From Liolophura sinensis (taxonomy: Eukaryota; Mollusca; Polyplacophora; Chitonida; Chitonidae), in contig NC_088301.1 of NCBI RefSeq assembly GCF_032854445.1, positions 19,957,808-20,021,807 of the forward strand: 64,000 nt of DNA, written 5' to 3'. The notes below the pieces were generated by a model that was not told where the DNA came from, searched no databases, and was given only the letters and a program-made list of their open reading frames with translations. This document shows, piece by piece, positions 25,701 to 36,975 of the stretch (within the stretch, counting starts at the first letter, position 1; each line of letters starts with the position of its first letter). The position numbers and the translations under genes are program-made.

Positions 25701-28700
25701 AGTCTCAGTTCAGGCATGCCCGAAAGGTATACCCTCATCTTGATACATCCCACGATTTCACTACGTAGGACGTTACCATTAGCACTGACCTATGAAGAGT
25801 AAATACAGAGTCATGTGTAAGAACAAGGGCTATGTTCTGTCAGTCTGTCGATCAAATATCTGACATCCCATCTTTCAACCTGGGTCATTTGCTTAACAGG
25901 GGGCTTGATTTATTTATTTTTTTGTTTGGTCTTTTATGCCATACTCAAGAACATTTTACTTATACGATGTGAGCCAGCATTATGTTAGGAGGAAACCGAG
26001 CAGCGTCTGGTGAAAACGCACAACCATTCGCAGGTTGCTGACAGACCTTCGCACATATGGCTGGAGAGGAAGACAGCATGAGCTGGACTCACAGCAAATG
26101 CATTGACGAGAGGCAGCTGGGTCACTGTGCCACACTGGTATGCTAACAACCATGGCCACAGAGGCCTTGATTGCAAGATGACATTGACTCTTTGCTCAAT
26201 ATCGTAGCCACTGCAAACTTGTACTTGTTAACTAACATATCTAGCTGCAAGTGTCCTTTAAGAAGTTCCAGTAGTGTATTTATGCATAACAGATCAATTT
26301 GCGTTCTTCACAAATGTATAATTTTGACCTTTTTCCACACCACTGCATCATGTGTGCACTGAAGAACATTTTTTGTGAAACTTGAAGAACTAACACAAAT
26401 TCCTACTCCCTTCTGTTTTCAGTCGCCTGTGAAATGTTCACACCTTCATTAGGCTTTACAACAACATTAATGAAAAGGGGAATAACTCATATTCTCATAA
26501 CTCTCACAGACAGATGGCAAGTTTCTGGAATATTAGCTGAAGTTTTCTAGTAGTTCAGTAAAGTGATAAGATGAAAGTGTAGGCAATACAAAAGTGAATA
26601 CATACCAACAGATTCACAGACTCAATCACATCTAGAAAAACTTCATTTTTACGATATTTCACTCCTTGTGACCTCCATGACACAGCATTAGTGACAGCCA
26701 TGGGCGGCCGAGGTGCTACCTCGAGTTTATGACCTTCCTGGGTGATGTACCTGAAATGAAGAAAATAGTCATGTCAGGACAGGTTATATATTTTATTTGT
26801 TTATTTGATTATTTGATTGGTGTTTTACGCTGTAATTAAAAATATTAATTACTCAATGCCTGCCATCATTATGGTGGGAGGAAACCAGGAAAAGCCCGGG
26901 GGAAAGACCACAAACATTCACAAGTTGCTGGCACACCATACTATGTACAAACGGAGAGAAAGCCAGGATGAGCTGGATATGAACTTACAGTGACTGCACT
27001 GATGAGAGGCTCATGGACCATTGTATTGCGCGAACCTCAAAGGCCCCTGAATATCTCTTAATATGTGACTAATTTTGACCTTTGTACAAAGTGACTGGTT
27101 TTGACAACTGTACAAAGTGAATGGTTTGACCTTTGTACAATGTGAATGGTCGGATTTTACTACAAAGTGGAAAGCTTCATACAAGTAAATATGGCAACTG
27201 ATTATTACCTGTCTAATAAACAAACTTCACAGTGTAACTTTCAAACAGAATCCATGCTAAGCTATAAAAAAAGTCATTCTTGATTTTAAAGGATGAGTTA
27301 TTTGCAACTGTACTCAACTTAGTCCTGTAGAATTTTACTTATTCATGTAGAATTTTACTTATTCATGTGGAATTTAGTCCTGAGGAAATTTACATACTCC
27401 TGCACAACTGTACTTACATTTGTAGAATATTACTTACTCCTGTAGAATTATACTTACTCCTATAGAATATTACCTGCTCCAGTAGAATATTACTTACTCC
27501 TGTAGAATTATACTTACTCCTATAGAATATTACTTACGCCAGTAGAATATTACTTACTCCTGTAGAATTATACTTACTCCTATAGAATATTACTTATGCC
27601 AGTAGAATATTACTTACTCCTGTAGAATTATACTTACTCCTCTAGAATATGCCAGCAGAATATTACCTGCTCCAGTAGAATATTACTTACTCCTGTAGAA
27701 TTATACTTACTCCTATAGAATATTACCTGCTCCAGTAGAATATTACTTACTCCTGTAGAATTATACTTACTCCTCTAGAATATTACTTGCTCCAGTAGAG
27801 TAGTACTTACTCTTGTAGAATTTTGCTGTCTGTTGTCTGGGGATAACCAAAGTCCATAACTTCATCCATCAACTCATAAATTATGACAAAGTTATCACGT
27901 ATACTCTCCTCTTCTAGCTCTTTGAAATATTCCACAAAAATCTGGAAAATGAAAAAGGAAACGATGTCATTCAGGTATCAGCTTCTCCCATACACAGCTT
28001 CTCCATACATCTATATATGTGAGTGTGTGATGGAGTTCATATCACAGAGCTAATTTTTTATACGTATTAAAGGTCAAGACAGCACCTGGCTAAAACATAT
28101 TACAATCAAAAGCAGGGTTCTCAAGCTTTCTAAACAGTATCATACGTTATTATTTTGATGAGATTTCCCCATATAACACGAAGAATTACATGTCAATACT
28201 GTACAAATGAATGGTGTGAAGACATTTTGGGCATTTTATCCAATTAAACATCTTGCTATCAGATCGTACGGGCCTAAGCTGTGACGTAGCCTTTACCCAT
28301 TCACTCCATGAAGTGACATATAATAAACACAGGGCTACTGTATAAGACATCATTTTAAGATCATTTGCAACGATTTAGTTACACAGAGCCAAGGGGCCAT
28401 TTCACACTGTTGTGAGACAGGTCCGTATCATTTACGGACCACAGCGGATGTAAAATTAGTTGATCTACAAGCCTTGAAATATTCAATGACAGTATCACAA
28501 ATTATATTAGAGAGTAGCATGCGGTCTCAGCCAAAATCGCACTCGTCTCCCCAGTAGACCCTAAATCTACTAAGACAGGCTCTTCAAATTATACACATAC
28601 ATTTTAGTCATTCATTTTACAGTTTACACATCTGTTTCTAAATAATAAATATCAGAGTCAGTGAAAAATTCATTAGGAATGCTGAAAGTTGATGGGAATA

Positions 28701-31700
28701 AAAAGACGGTATTTCATCGGACAATGATTACAATTACATGTAATTAAATCTTATGATATACTTTTTTCTCTATGTTTACGAGAGAGAATTTAAACTTTGC
28801 TCCTTTGTCTTTCTTGCATATAAAAGATGATTTTATTCGGTTTTCTTTTATAAAAAAATAAAATCATTGACACGCTGTGCTCAAGCCAAGGTGCTTTCTC
28901 TGACGTCCGCGATAACTAGGTCAGCACTGTTCTCACCTTAGAAGCCACCACCACAAAATCAAAGCATAAAATTCAGCCACAATCGAATGAGGCTCAGGTG
29001 CCTAGATTTATTTCCATGTTTCAGAATTGAGCATGAATCTAGTTGTACAATAATCCTATTGCAATTTTGTAAATATTTAATATGGGTGAAAATCCCTAGC
29101 ACAACTGCTCAAGGGGGTTATGACCTGAACCAGAAATACCCTGGCCCAGCATCTGCAAGCTCCTTAAACCGTAAATCATATAGCAGGTTTCCTGTATCAA
29201 CAGTTCAAGCAGTGAACGAAATATCCTTCCACTATGTCCAATTTCCAAGAAAGCTATTCATCACCTGGACTTTTATTGCCGAAGTCCTCAACTTTTATCT
29301 GCCTTAGGCTACTGCTATGACTACATGATACAGAATATAACTTCAACATTAGAGAGCTAGAGTGAACGCCATTTCACCTTGCCGTGGATAATGGAAACGC
29401 GCTAAGGTTGTGAAGACGAAGTTTCACTAAACTTTTACTGGGTTGAAAAAAATCTACAAAAAATATTTAATGGCGGTTTATGATACTTTGAATGGTAGCC
29501 TTTCAGTGGACATAAACATTAGTCAGGTGCTGCTTTTGACTTTAAAAATTAGCTTAGTCTATAGGTTGGTCAAAAATACTGTAAACCTTCAACCTTTCCA
29601 ACCTCTACAACATTTTTTGGGGTGGAATTTATGCATACAATTATAATGAAAATGACACTAAAATGATTGGTTTTAGTCCATAAGGATGCAATCTTCATAA
29701 ATCTGTGCAAATCATTTCTCTACCCCTATAGTTCTATCAGAGTGTTTCAAAATATTCGTTGCAGAGACGGATGAAAGGGTTGAAGAATTTGGGTATATCT
29801 AAAATACAACATACATTTAAAACGTCTACACTTCTGATAAATGTTACTTCATACAAACATAGTTACATGTGCAATCTCTTTGTTTATGAATACACATGTA
29901 CTGATTAAACTTTTCATGATAATAATGACCTAACGATGTACACGTGAATTCGATATACATGTAATGACAGCATACTAACCTGAACCAACTTGTGCAGAAA
30001 ACTGAACACCATTGCAATATTCGCATTCTTCTTGGTTGTGGACACCACTGGTTACAGTTAAGGGCTTCAACGCTTCAGTAGACACAAATCAACTTTTACC
30101 AATGCAGTATTACAGTAAACTGATATTTGGGATTACATTTTCTAAACATAAGGTCTATCCTACAGCTAAAAACTTGCTTAAAAAAACTTAGAATTTGTAT
30201 TTACTAAATTTACCTACAGTTAAGTGTTAAGTCAAGTACCTCTCTCTCAGATGCCCCACTTGAACACATCAACTGAGTGGGTGTCATTTCATACCACATG
30301 ATTTTAGGACATGTGACATAGTTATTTGTAGAGTACACTTCTGGTCCTTTTGGAAACGCCATTCATGTTTAACGGATCCTTATATTCAATATGCTATTCT
30401 GAGCATGCTTATAAAGGTTTGAGTTGCAAAAAAAAAAAACTTGCCACCCTCAGACAGGTTCTTGTTGGACATTAAAACTCACAAGACAGAGCTGCCTACA
30501 TGTACCTGCTTTTATGGTAGTTCAGGATGTCCATTTCAATCTTGAGAAATTTCTGTAACATGACAATTCTTCGAGAGCAATGAAAACAAGGATACAGTAG
30601 AGGTTGTTATATTTGATGTAGATGTAGGCGGTGTTTCCATGCTGTACAATGGGAGTCACACCAGTCTCTTCCTCTCTCTCCATCAGTAAGGGCATGAACT
30701 TGTCAATGGCAGCCATGTCAATATCACCGCGGTAATTGCGGCATATCAACACCTGAAAGAAGACATCACTTTGTGAGACATGTTATGATCATATACATGT
30801 ACTATAGAAACAATTTAAAAAACACATGGGAAGCTTACTGTAAATCCTCACCCTTTATGACATCTACATTTTTTTCTGGGAAATTTATTTATACAACTAT
30901 TCTGAAAATGGTGCCATAAATGATTTGTTTGTGTCACTAAAGATGTAAGCTTCATAAAATTGCAAAGGTTATTTCTTTCCATTTCAAAACTTCTCTCAGA
31001 ATGCTTCAAAATATTGGTCGAAAGGTTGGATGATGAAATACATATAGGGTAGTTTTATTTCTTAATTTGCAGTATGTGTTCCAACATATAAAAGTACACA
31101 TGTACAAAAAGCTTTAAAGGAGAAGAAAATTTAAACATCAATCAAATACCACTGAAAAGAGTATGCATTTCCTTGCAGGTGCATGCCATAAAAAAAAAAT
31201 TCTAATATGTACATCAAGTTGATAAATTATAAATAAAGTCAGCACCAAAATCCGCTGTGGGCGACTCCATTTTGCCTAAAAACTAGTCCTGAAGTCTTCT
31301 GTGTTAGGAGGAGAATTGCCGTTGGAAACCACCGAAGTGTAGTTTGTACGTTTCTGGTAGAACTCTTCTTCCCAGAAGGCAGTGAACATTACAATTCGTT
31401 TTATGTTTGACGATCGGGAAACTGGAATGTTGGACGTAGGTTCTGAATTGACACGAACAAGCCGGCAGTTTTAACAACTCTCACTGGCTGAGAGGCATCA
31501 CAACCCCTTCATAGATTACAGGGTGCTAAAGATGGAGGACACGATGGACTCAGCGATTTATGCCAGCTTTGTCATTTTCAGGCTTTATGTGTATGGCGAG
31601 GAAAAATCGCAAAATTATGCAACAGGCACCACCAGTTATAAAAAAATGTGCTTTTTTCAGCCTATAGTGTCATCTTTTTAAGTTTTCTTCTCCTTTAACA

Positions 31701-34141
31701 CAAGTTCAGGTGAACACAATATACGCCTGAACAAATTTTATTTATTTATTTATTTGATTGGTGTTTTATGCCGTACTCAAGAATATTTCACTTATATGAC
31801 GGCGGCCAGCATTATGGTGGGTGGAAACCGGGCACAGCCCGGGGGAAACCCACAACCATCCGCAGGTTGCCGGCAGACCTTCCCATGTACGGTCGGAGAG
31901 GAAGCCAGCATGAGCTGGACTTGAACTCACAGCGACCGCATTGGTGAGAGACTCCTGGGTCATTACACTGCGCTAGCGCGCTAACCAACTGAGCCACGAA
32001 GGCCCCGCCTGAACAAATACATGTACATTTGTTTGAAATGTATAAAAGAATACCAGCAGCACTGTGATGATCCTAAACTCTGAGGGAAAGTACTCAGTGG
32101 GTGTTGAGGATAGGTTTTGCGCTAAATAATAAACTGAAAAGTATACATGTACACAAAACATTGACACATCTGTGTCTATGTATCCACCAGAAATGTAAAG
32201 TGTACAGGGAACACAACTGGAGACATAGCCCAGACAAGACAAACCGATAGACAAAATTAGTATGCTGTAATCTGGTTCACTTCATGGCTGCAGGCGTATA
32301 AAAATGGACACATATGGACACAGTCACATACGTTCCAATACATCAACCCAGAATCGAAAAATGCATATGCAAAACATTTGGAGATGAAGCCAAGGCATGA
32401 AGTTCATGTCGATGTATATAGCAGATACTAGAGAGATGACCATCTGGTTACCATGACTCCCTGTGGAAATGGACAGTCTCGATACACTGTCACCTCTGTA
32501 TCTAAGAACTCCACCAAGAATTAGAACTGCACATGGAAACAACTGGAGCTGTAGCATGGGCGTGATGTTCACAACTAACTATATAGTGGATACCAGAAAA
32601 ATGAATATCTGGTCACCAGGAAATGTACAAATGTGAGTCGAAAGATGTCAACATATCTCTGTCTTGATGACTTGTAGCCTGGACATGAAATCATATCCAT
32701 TTATGCAGAATATGTAGGGATGATGGCAAACTGGTTACCATGGCAACAGTTAAAGTGGGCAAATCACCTGTGTGTCTAAGTATCCACCAAAAATTAAAAC
32801 TATTCCTGGAAAACGGAGCTGCAGCCCGGACACAACATAATATCTATTATATAGTATACACGTCTCTAGGGAATACGCCCAACTGGTTATATGAATGTGA
32901 GTGCTCAGTGGCGACACCTCCTCATATCAGTATCTAGGGATAATCACTATGTTAGAAGATTACTTTCTACTACCGTGAGCAGTACTCAGTTAGGTGACAC
33001 TTTTTTTCGAACCACTGATGAGTACTTTTAAACAACTGGCAAAGTGACCAGTCACCTTTTGAGCAGTTCAACACAAATCACATGAATTCACCATTATCGG
33101 TGCCAGTCTGTCAATCTTTATCAAGCAACGTAGTAAGTTATGCATTGTTTTTGGTTTTAATTGTCCTCAGTAGCCAGCCAGAAACCGTAAACATTGCCGC
33201 AGCTGTCAATCGGCCATTGTGTTGTTGTAAACACTTCATAGTTTGTTAGAAGCTCACTCATTGGACCAGAGGAGAAACACAGTCAATCAAACAGCGTGTG
33301 TCAGAGCAACATACATTAGAAGCCAAAATGTGCTGGTATCTACTTTTCTTTCACTTTACCGACGTGGTGAAGACTAATCAAACTAAAGAAGAATGAACTC
33401 CCGCTTTGTTTTATACCCACCAAGCTTAGCACCAGAGTTTGTACATATTTAAACCATAATTTCCCTTCCTTGCTGTTAAAAAATATAGCTGTCCCGTCAG
33501 GCTTTCTTAGCGCAACTCCTGTCAGCCTAGCAAAGATTTCACTTCATTTTTACTACTACCCGTAGTATATTCAATATTAGATATTTTTCACTGCAATTAT
33601 TTTTCGTGGTAAATTATTGGCCGCAAAATTTAGTTCCATGCAAAAATTAAGTACTTCACAGTATCTGTCCGAGTAACACAGTAGGGGAAACGGTTTCAAT
33701 GGGAGCACAGAGCTGTCCCTCGCTCCGAGTTAACCTTATATAAGGTTATAAAATATGCACAAAATCACAGGGGTAATTAAGAGAAATAGAATAGCACAGG
33801 TTTATATGTGGTGCCAGGGTAAAAAGGCCACCGACTTTTTCCAGGAACTTGATAACCTTACCCTAAATTAGAAGAATTAGGGTAAGTGGCTAAGCCAACA
33901 ATGGCCCTGCATACAGAAGGTGAAAAACACACATGTATATCAATAAGTGCCCATACTGGTGACCATTTAAAAAAAATGGGATTTTTTTTTTCAGCAGACA
34001 TAGTAGAACACAATTGCAGTAAACAGGTTATAGTAGGTGACAATAAGACTATGTAATACGCATACAGATTGTCCAAGCAGAATAAAGCTTTTTCCTTACC
34101 TTGCCCTTCAGGTCTAGGATATACACAGCTGAAGTAGACAT
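19744..34141 (-). CDS. AP1M1: AP-1 clathrin adaptor complex subunit mu-1
   Basis: Eleven coding exons: 34100-34141, 30596-30752, 29980-30047, 27811-27941, 26606-26750, 25663-25789, 23260-23404, 22914-22984, 22327-22484, 20991-21116 and 19744-19842. The intended product is 422 residues, against 423 in human mu1A, and aligns end to end (MSTSAVYILDLKGK ... GDYQLRTQ). Residues 1 to about 140 form the longin-like domain that packs in the AP-1 core. Residues from about 167 form the mu homology domain that reads YxxPhi sorting signals; the expected pocket residues F171, D173, W407 and R409 are present. AP-1 sorts cargo between the trans-Golgi network and endosomes. All introns are GT/AG. Exons 7-9 contain four single-base indels against the family frame, while exons 1-6, 10 and 11 are clean. 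The closely related AP1M2 type is vertebrate-specific, so AP1M1 is the natural call. Confidence 0.96.
19870..20075 (+). mobile_element. MITE end with internal triplication
   Basis: Begins with the MITE inverted repeat (GTAATTCTTCAACCTTTTC). The first 43 bp are then present three times in a row (near 19877, 19920 and 19963), followed by body sequence shared with the copies at 34436 and 41278. The right TIR is missing. It lies in AP1M1 intron 10, right beside exon 11. Confidence 0.75.
20572..20735 (+). mobile_element. SINE, AATA-tail family, 5'-truncated
   Basis: Body and (AATA)n tail in an AP1M1 intron; sense to the element on the plus strand, so antisense to AP1M1. Confidence 0.8.
21125..21840 (-). 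repeat. Tandem array of the AP1M1 exon 10 acceptor and 5' exon part
   Basis: On the minus strand, units carry TTCTC(A)CAG followed by sequence like the start of exon 10 (family residues GGKEYLMRAHFGLP). The unit nearest 21815 still reads as QEG-x-LMRAHFGLP. Units are 60-100 bp, and a 302-bp block is itself duplicated (21169 and 21471). The array abuts the true acceptor at 21116. Confidence 0.85.
22327..22484 (-). CDS. AP1M1: AP1M1 exon 9 with a -1 indel
   Basis: Encodes AKSQFKRRSTANNVEIIIPV through SFP. The exon is 158 bases where 159 are expected. One base is missing in TCGTTATATGG, where the family reads Ser-Leu-Ile-Trp. The frame recovers before the GTAAGT donor. Confidence 0.85.
22914..22984 (-). 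CDS. AP1M1: AP1M1 exon 8 with a -1 indel
   Basis: Encodes PLIWVESVIERHAHSRVEYM and IK. The exon is 71 bases where 72 are expected. The missing base is within the first few positions after the acceptor (GTCAGCCG where a codon for Lys or Gln before PL is expected). Confidence 0.85.
23260..23404 (-). CDS. AP1M1: AP1M1 exon 7 with two +1 indels
   Basis: Encodes the segment matching RGKSKSVELEDVKFHQCV through RLNTH of the mu homology domain. The exon is 145 bases where phase demands 143. One surplus G lies in the GGG at the start (GTGGGCAAG against expected GTGGCAAG). One surplus A lies in GATCGAAACC (expected GATCGAACC). Both fall in short homopolymers, which points to assembly error rather than decay. 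Confidence 0.85.
23503..23700 (-). mobile_element. SINE, AATA-tail family
   Basis: Antisense copy containing the body from the TTTATT tail to the ACTTGTAT region; the tRNA-like head is truncated. It lies in AP1M1 intron 6 close to exon 7. Confidence 0.8.
24410..24570 (+). mobile_element. SINE, AATA-tail family, 5'-truncated
   Basis: Body starting at TCCGGCCACACGTGGGAAGG and ending in an A-rich AATAAAT tail. Confidence 0.8.
25275..25595 (-). mobile_element. SINE (AATA-tail) interrupted by a MITE
   Basis: SINE body in antisense with the tail at 25283-25300 and the head near 25590. It is split at about 25344 by a 94-bp MITE, after which the SINE body resumes at GACAGCAGCCAGTGTCATGG. Confidence 0.75.
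25344..25437 (+). mobile_element. MITE nested in a SINE
   Basis: Short element with left end AATCTTCAACCTTTTTAAG and right end AAAGGTTTAAGAATTAGGGTA. It lies inside a SINE, so it moved after the SINE was in place. Confidence 0.75.
25908..26172 (-). mobile_element. SINE, AATA-tail family, near full length
   Basis: Antisense copy from the TTTATTTATT tail to the tRNA-like head ending in CCACAGAGGCC. It lies in AP1M1 intron 5. Confidence 0.8.
26795..27050 (-). mobile_element. SINE, AATA-tail family, diverged subfamily
   Basis: Near full length. It shares private changes (GAGTAATT-type and GATGAGCTGGATATGAAC) with the copy at 38290-38535, so the two belong to one subfamily. Confidence 0.8.
27340..27810 (-). 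repeat. 20-bp array built from the AP1M1 exon 4 donor
   Basis: About 23 units of 20 bp, grouped into a 60-bp higher-order unit. On the minus strand most units read TTCTACAGGAGTAAGTA, almost the same as the true exon 4 end and donor (TTCTACAAGA|GTAAGTA) at 27811/27810. The array directly abuts the true 5' splice site. Confidence 0.92.
28000..29570. other. AP1M1 intron 3 sequence, nothing assigned
   Basis: A 106-codon plus-strand frame at 28987-29307 lies here. It has no domain and no splice context and is not called. Confidence 0.35.
29571..29796 (+). mobile_element. MITE, about 225 bp, both ends present
   Basis: Left end TAAACCTTCAACCTTTCCAAC and right end GGGTTGAAGAATTTGGGTA form imperfect inverted repeats, flanked by TA. 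It sits in AP1M1 intron 3. Confidence 0.8.
30836..31052 (+). mobile_element. MITE, diverged copy
   Basis: Same layout as the 29571 copy (TAAATCCTCACCC at left, GAAAGGTTGG and TAGGGTA at right), located in AP1M1 intron 1. Confidence 0.65.
31113..31698. mobile_element. Non-autonomous DNA transposon with 20-bp TIRs
   Basis: Left terminus TTAAAGGAGAAGAAAATTTA and right terminus TAAGTTTTCTTCTCCTTTAA are inverted repeats about 585 bp apart. TTAA occurs at both borders and could be the target duplication, as in piggyBac-like elements, or part of the TIR. No transposase frame is inside. Confidence 0.7.
31737..32005 (-). mobile_element. SINE, AATA-tail family, full-length reference copy
   Basis: Complete 269-bp element. 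On the minus strand it starts with a tRNA-like head (box A-like TGGCTCAGTTGGTTAGCGCG, box B-like GTGAGTTCAAGTCC), then a conserved body and an (AATA)n tail. A 13-bp target duplication CGCCTGAACAAAT flanks it at 31724-31736 and 32006-32018. This copy looks young. Confidence 0.92.
32166..32935. repeat. Degenerate ~160-bp satellite-like tandem repeat
   Basis: Five units starting near 32166, 32327, 32490, 32648 (shortened) and 32766. Landmarks recur in order: TCTGTATCTAAGTATCCACC, then GGAAACAACTGGAGCTGTAG, then CTGGTTACCATGG. Identity between units is modest. The unit length equals that of the ancient bivalve satellite BIV160, but I cannot compare the sequences. Confidence 0.7.
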
Positions 34142-34205
34142 TGTCTCTTTGAAAGTCTGGCTGCTTCCTTAGCAGAATTTTTAACTGGGGAGTAGGGCAG
34201 GCAAC
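34100..34205 (-). other. AP1M1: AP1M1 first coding exon with 5' UTR part
   Basis: The exon begins after a strong acceptor (TTTCTTTCAG) at 34206 and carries 64 bases of leader before the ATG at 34141. It then encodes MSTSAVYILDLKGK and ends at a GTAAGG donor. At least one more non-coding exon must lie to the right; I could not locate it. Confidence 0.85.
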
Positions 34206-34435
34206 CTGAAAGAAAAAAAAGGATATAATGGGTTTAAATGAATACTGCAACTTGATGTCGATATAGACAAGGTCACCACAGTTTCATAAAGTTCACAGAT
34301 TCAATGTAAGATTTTTCAGTGATGCACATGATGGCAAACATACCTTTTACACAAAATGGACTAAAAATATGTCGCTATACTTGTGTGAATACAATCTGCT
34401 GCCAGCCTGGTAAATACGACCAATAAAAAAAATGC

Positions 34436-34650
34436 TACTGTAATTTTTCAATATTTTTGCAAATTTGCAAAGTGTTTATTCAGACATATTCTGAAGGCAT
34501 TATTCTGTGTAGGTTGATGAAATTATACTTTTTGTAAAGTCTTGATACTGACTGATACAACCAATGTAGCTTTGTCTCCAATACCAAGATATATATGTGC
34601 ATAAACTGTAATCAAAAAAGCTCTTTCATGTGCAAAAAGGAATTAGGATA
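34436..34650 (+). mobile_element. MITE, second internal-sequence type
   Basis: Starts CTGTAATTTTTCAATATTTTTG and ends near AAAGGAATTAGGATA. Its middle (TTATTCTGTGTAGGTTGATG) matches the copies at 19870 and 41278 rather than 29571. Confidence 0.65.
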
Positions 34651-36580
34651 GCTGCTGCAACTGACCACTAGATACATGCTTCAAATAAATTTTTGGTCCA
34701 TGCTGCTCTCAATTACCTACGAAAATGTAATACAGTTGGAACAGCTCAAGACCAGATATGTTTTACTCTTAAAGTGATTATTGAGGACTGAGTGCTTGAC
34801 CATTTGTGGACTTCAAGTACCAAGGTAAATTTTTGACAATCACCATTGCACTGTGTGCACAATTAACTGTACCTGCCTTAACGATCAACCTAAATCACAT
34901 GTTGTTTACACCTTCCAAGCTCATTTCAATCTGTTTCTCAACTGAAACAAAAAGTTTTATAGAGCCTGTCTGACATATGGCACTAAATACTACATTGTGT
35001 CCTGGGAATTATGAATTCTTAAATTCCACTGATATTGAATATTTGTTTGAGAGGTGCTGATGGACTCAAGTGATAGTCATAGGGTCACAGTTTAACAATA
35101 AAACATTATCTGACATGATCTTGTTTATCTATATGATGTTTTAGGAGTTGTAATATGGTGATGCCTACGTTTGTCATTCTGTAAGACGGGTCGGAAGTTG
35201 GAGGTCACTTAATCACCCTTTCCTGTCTAAAACAAAATGGCCACCCAATGTTAAAGCATTGGGAAAAAGGCTACTTTGCTAGTTACCAATAAGACCTAGT
35301 TGTACAAAATAACATCACAAAAGCTCTGCAGAAATACTCAAGACCATCTGGAAAGCTGAAAATTATACAAATCCAACGGATACAACATCGCTAACAGGGA
35401 TTCAAAAATAGGCATTTTATGCAATACCGTTGGGAGGTACGTTTTCTTCAACCACGCCATTTGTTACTAAGGAGATCATGTGGTCGCTAGTTTCCTATCT
35501 GTTATACAGAATGGACATGCTTCTCAGATGTTAATCTGAAAAATAGATTCCCTAATGAACTGGAGTCTTTCCACCATTCTATGCTGCAGCACCCAATATT
35601 GAACAACTTCCTGACATCAGCCAATCACCAGATGATGTTGGAACACTTCATCTCGAGTAGTTGTGGTTAAAGGCATTTTACAATGAGCATGTGCGCAACA
35701 TCACACGACATGAAAAATTATGTCAGCAATTTAAGAAAAGATAAAACAATTAATATGGACGATGAAATACTTGTTCTCTATTTCCAATTATGATAAGTGT
35801 CTGTAGTATTTACGAGATCGATTCCTAGACAGTTCTGCGGTTTGCAAACTTGAAAGATTGACAGACAATTTCTACATGTGGAAACAGCCGGTGCGCAAAC
35901 TGATACGGCACTAATTTTTATACGCCCCATGCTTGACTATTTACGGGCATATGTTTGGTGGACACTACACCAGACCCCATTCTAGTGGATTTTACGACTC
36001 TCTGTCAAACTTACGTTGTGTTTTTGATATTCTACGCCGCACACATCATTTCAGTCATTCCATTTTAGCCGATTTGTAATCAGCATCAATCTATAATGTC
36101 ACGAAAGTACACAGCGGAAGTTGTCACTTTGAAGTACCCAGAATCCCCAGAATTGACTCTCCTACATACGGTAATTTTGTTTTATATCCCTCAATGAAAT
36201 TGGCCGTATGAAAAATGTACAGAGAAGGAGAGTTTTCAGCCTCTCCCGACATTCGGATGTGGCGAAAGAAGAGAGCGGGATACATGAAAGATGCTGGAAA
36301 CGTAATTTAAGGTAGGGAAAAAAAAAAGAGATCTTGCTGAGAGTTCCAAACCGAAAAAGTGGTTACATTTGTGTTTTTCTGGAAATCCAGACAACTTTAT
36401 GTCTTATAATTTTTGGCATCGGTGGCATGTTTATTTTTTATTTTAACATGCCAAATCAAAAATGTTGTTACCTCTGTCATGTCTGTGACTGTTTTTGACA
36501 TAGCCTTGGATCGCTTAGCTCTTTAGGGCTGTGATTACGTACATGCATACTGTCACAGTCCTGTCTTGTTCTATAAGTTT
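34651..36580. other. Upstream of AP1M1, no feature assigned
   Basis: Expected to hold the non-coding first exon and promoter of AP1M1, but no exon could be fixed from sequence alone. Confidence 0.3.
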
Positions 36581-36594
36581 ACCTTACACATAAC

Positions 36595-36975
36595 TGTACT
36601 TCCCTTACTGGCGTTAATACACTACTGCTCGGCACCAAATGATTTGTTTGTCTGTAGTCATAGTCGTTTCCGCTATCAGTTACAGGTAGGTGTTCCCATG
36701 CGTCATCACTAATAGATCTTGTCTGCTCGCTTGAACTATACAAAGATGTCCACCCATCACATGCTCCATCTGGGTTCCTGGGACACACATGCCCAAAGCT
36801 AAGCTGGGCATTACGGTAGGAATGTCTAAAACGGTCCTATAGACTTGACGTGGACACTAAAAAAAACGGCTCGAATCCTACCTTATTTTTGCTATCCACC
36901 GATTCCCTAAAATGCCCGAAATGCAACATGTCAAAGCCAGCATTGGTAAACCATCTTTCAACAGTAATCCATTTG
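36595..36975 (-). other. Weak candidate exons of an unknown gene
   Basis: Two minus-strand pieces have protein-like composition and good donors. Piece one (about 36882-36975) reads NKWITVERWFTNAGF then DMLHFGHFRESVDSKNK and ends at AAATAAG|GTAGGA. Piece two (about 36595-36800) contains CPRNPDGACDGWTSLYSSS followed by acidic, Ser-rich sequence and ends at TGTGTAAG|GTAAAC or nearby. No domain is recognised, and acceptors and phases cannot be joined with certainty. Confidence 0.2.

Noticed and set aside
28987-29307. 106-codon plus-strand frame
   Set aside because: It lies in an AP1M1 intron, has no domain and no splice or promoter support.
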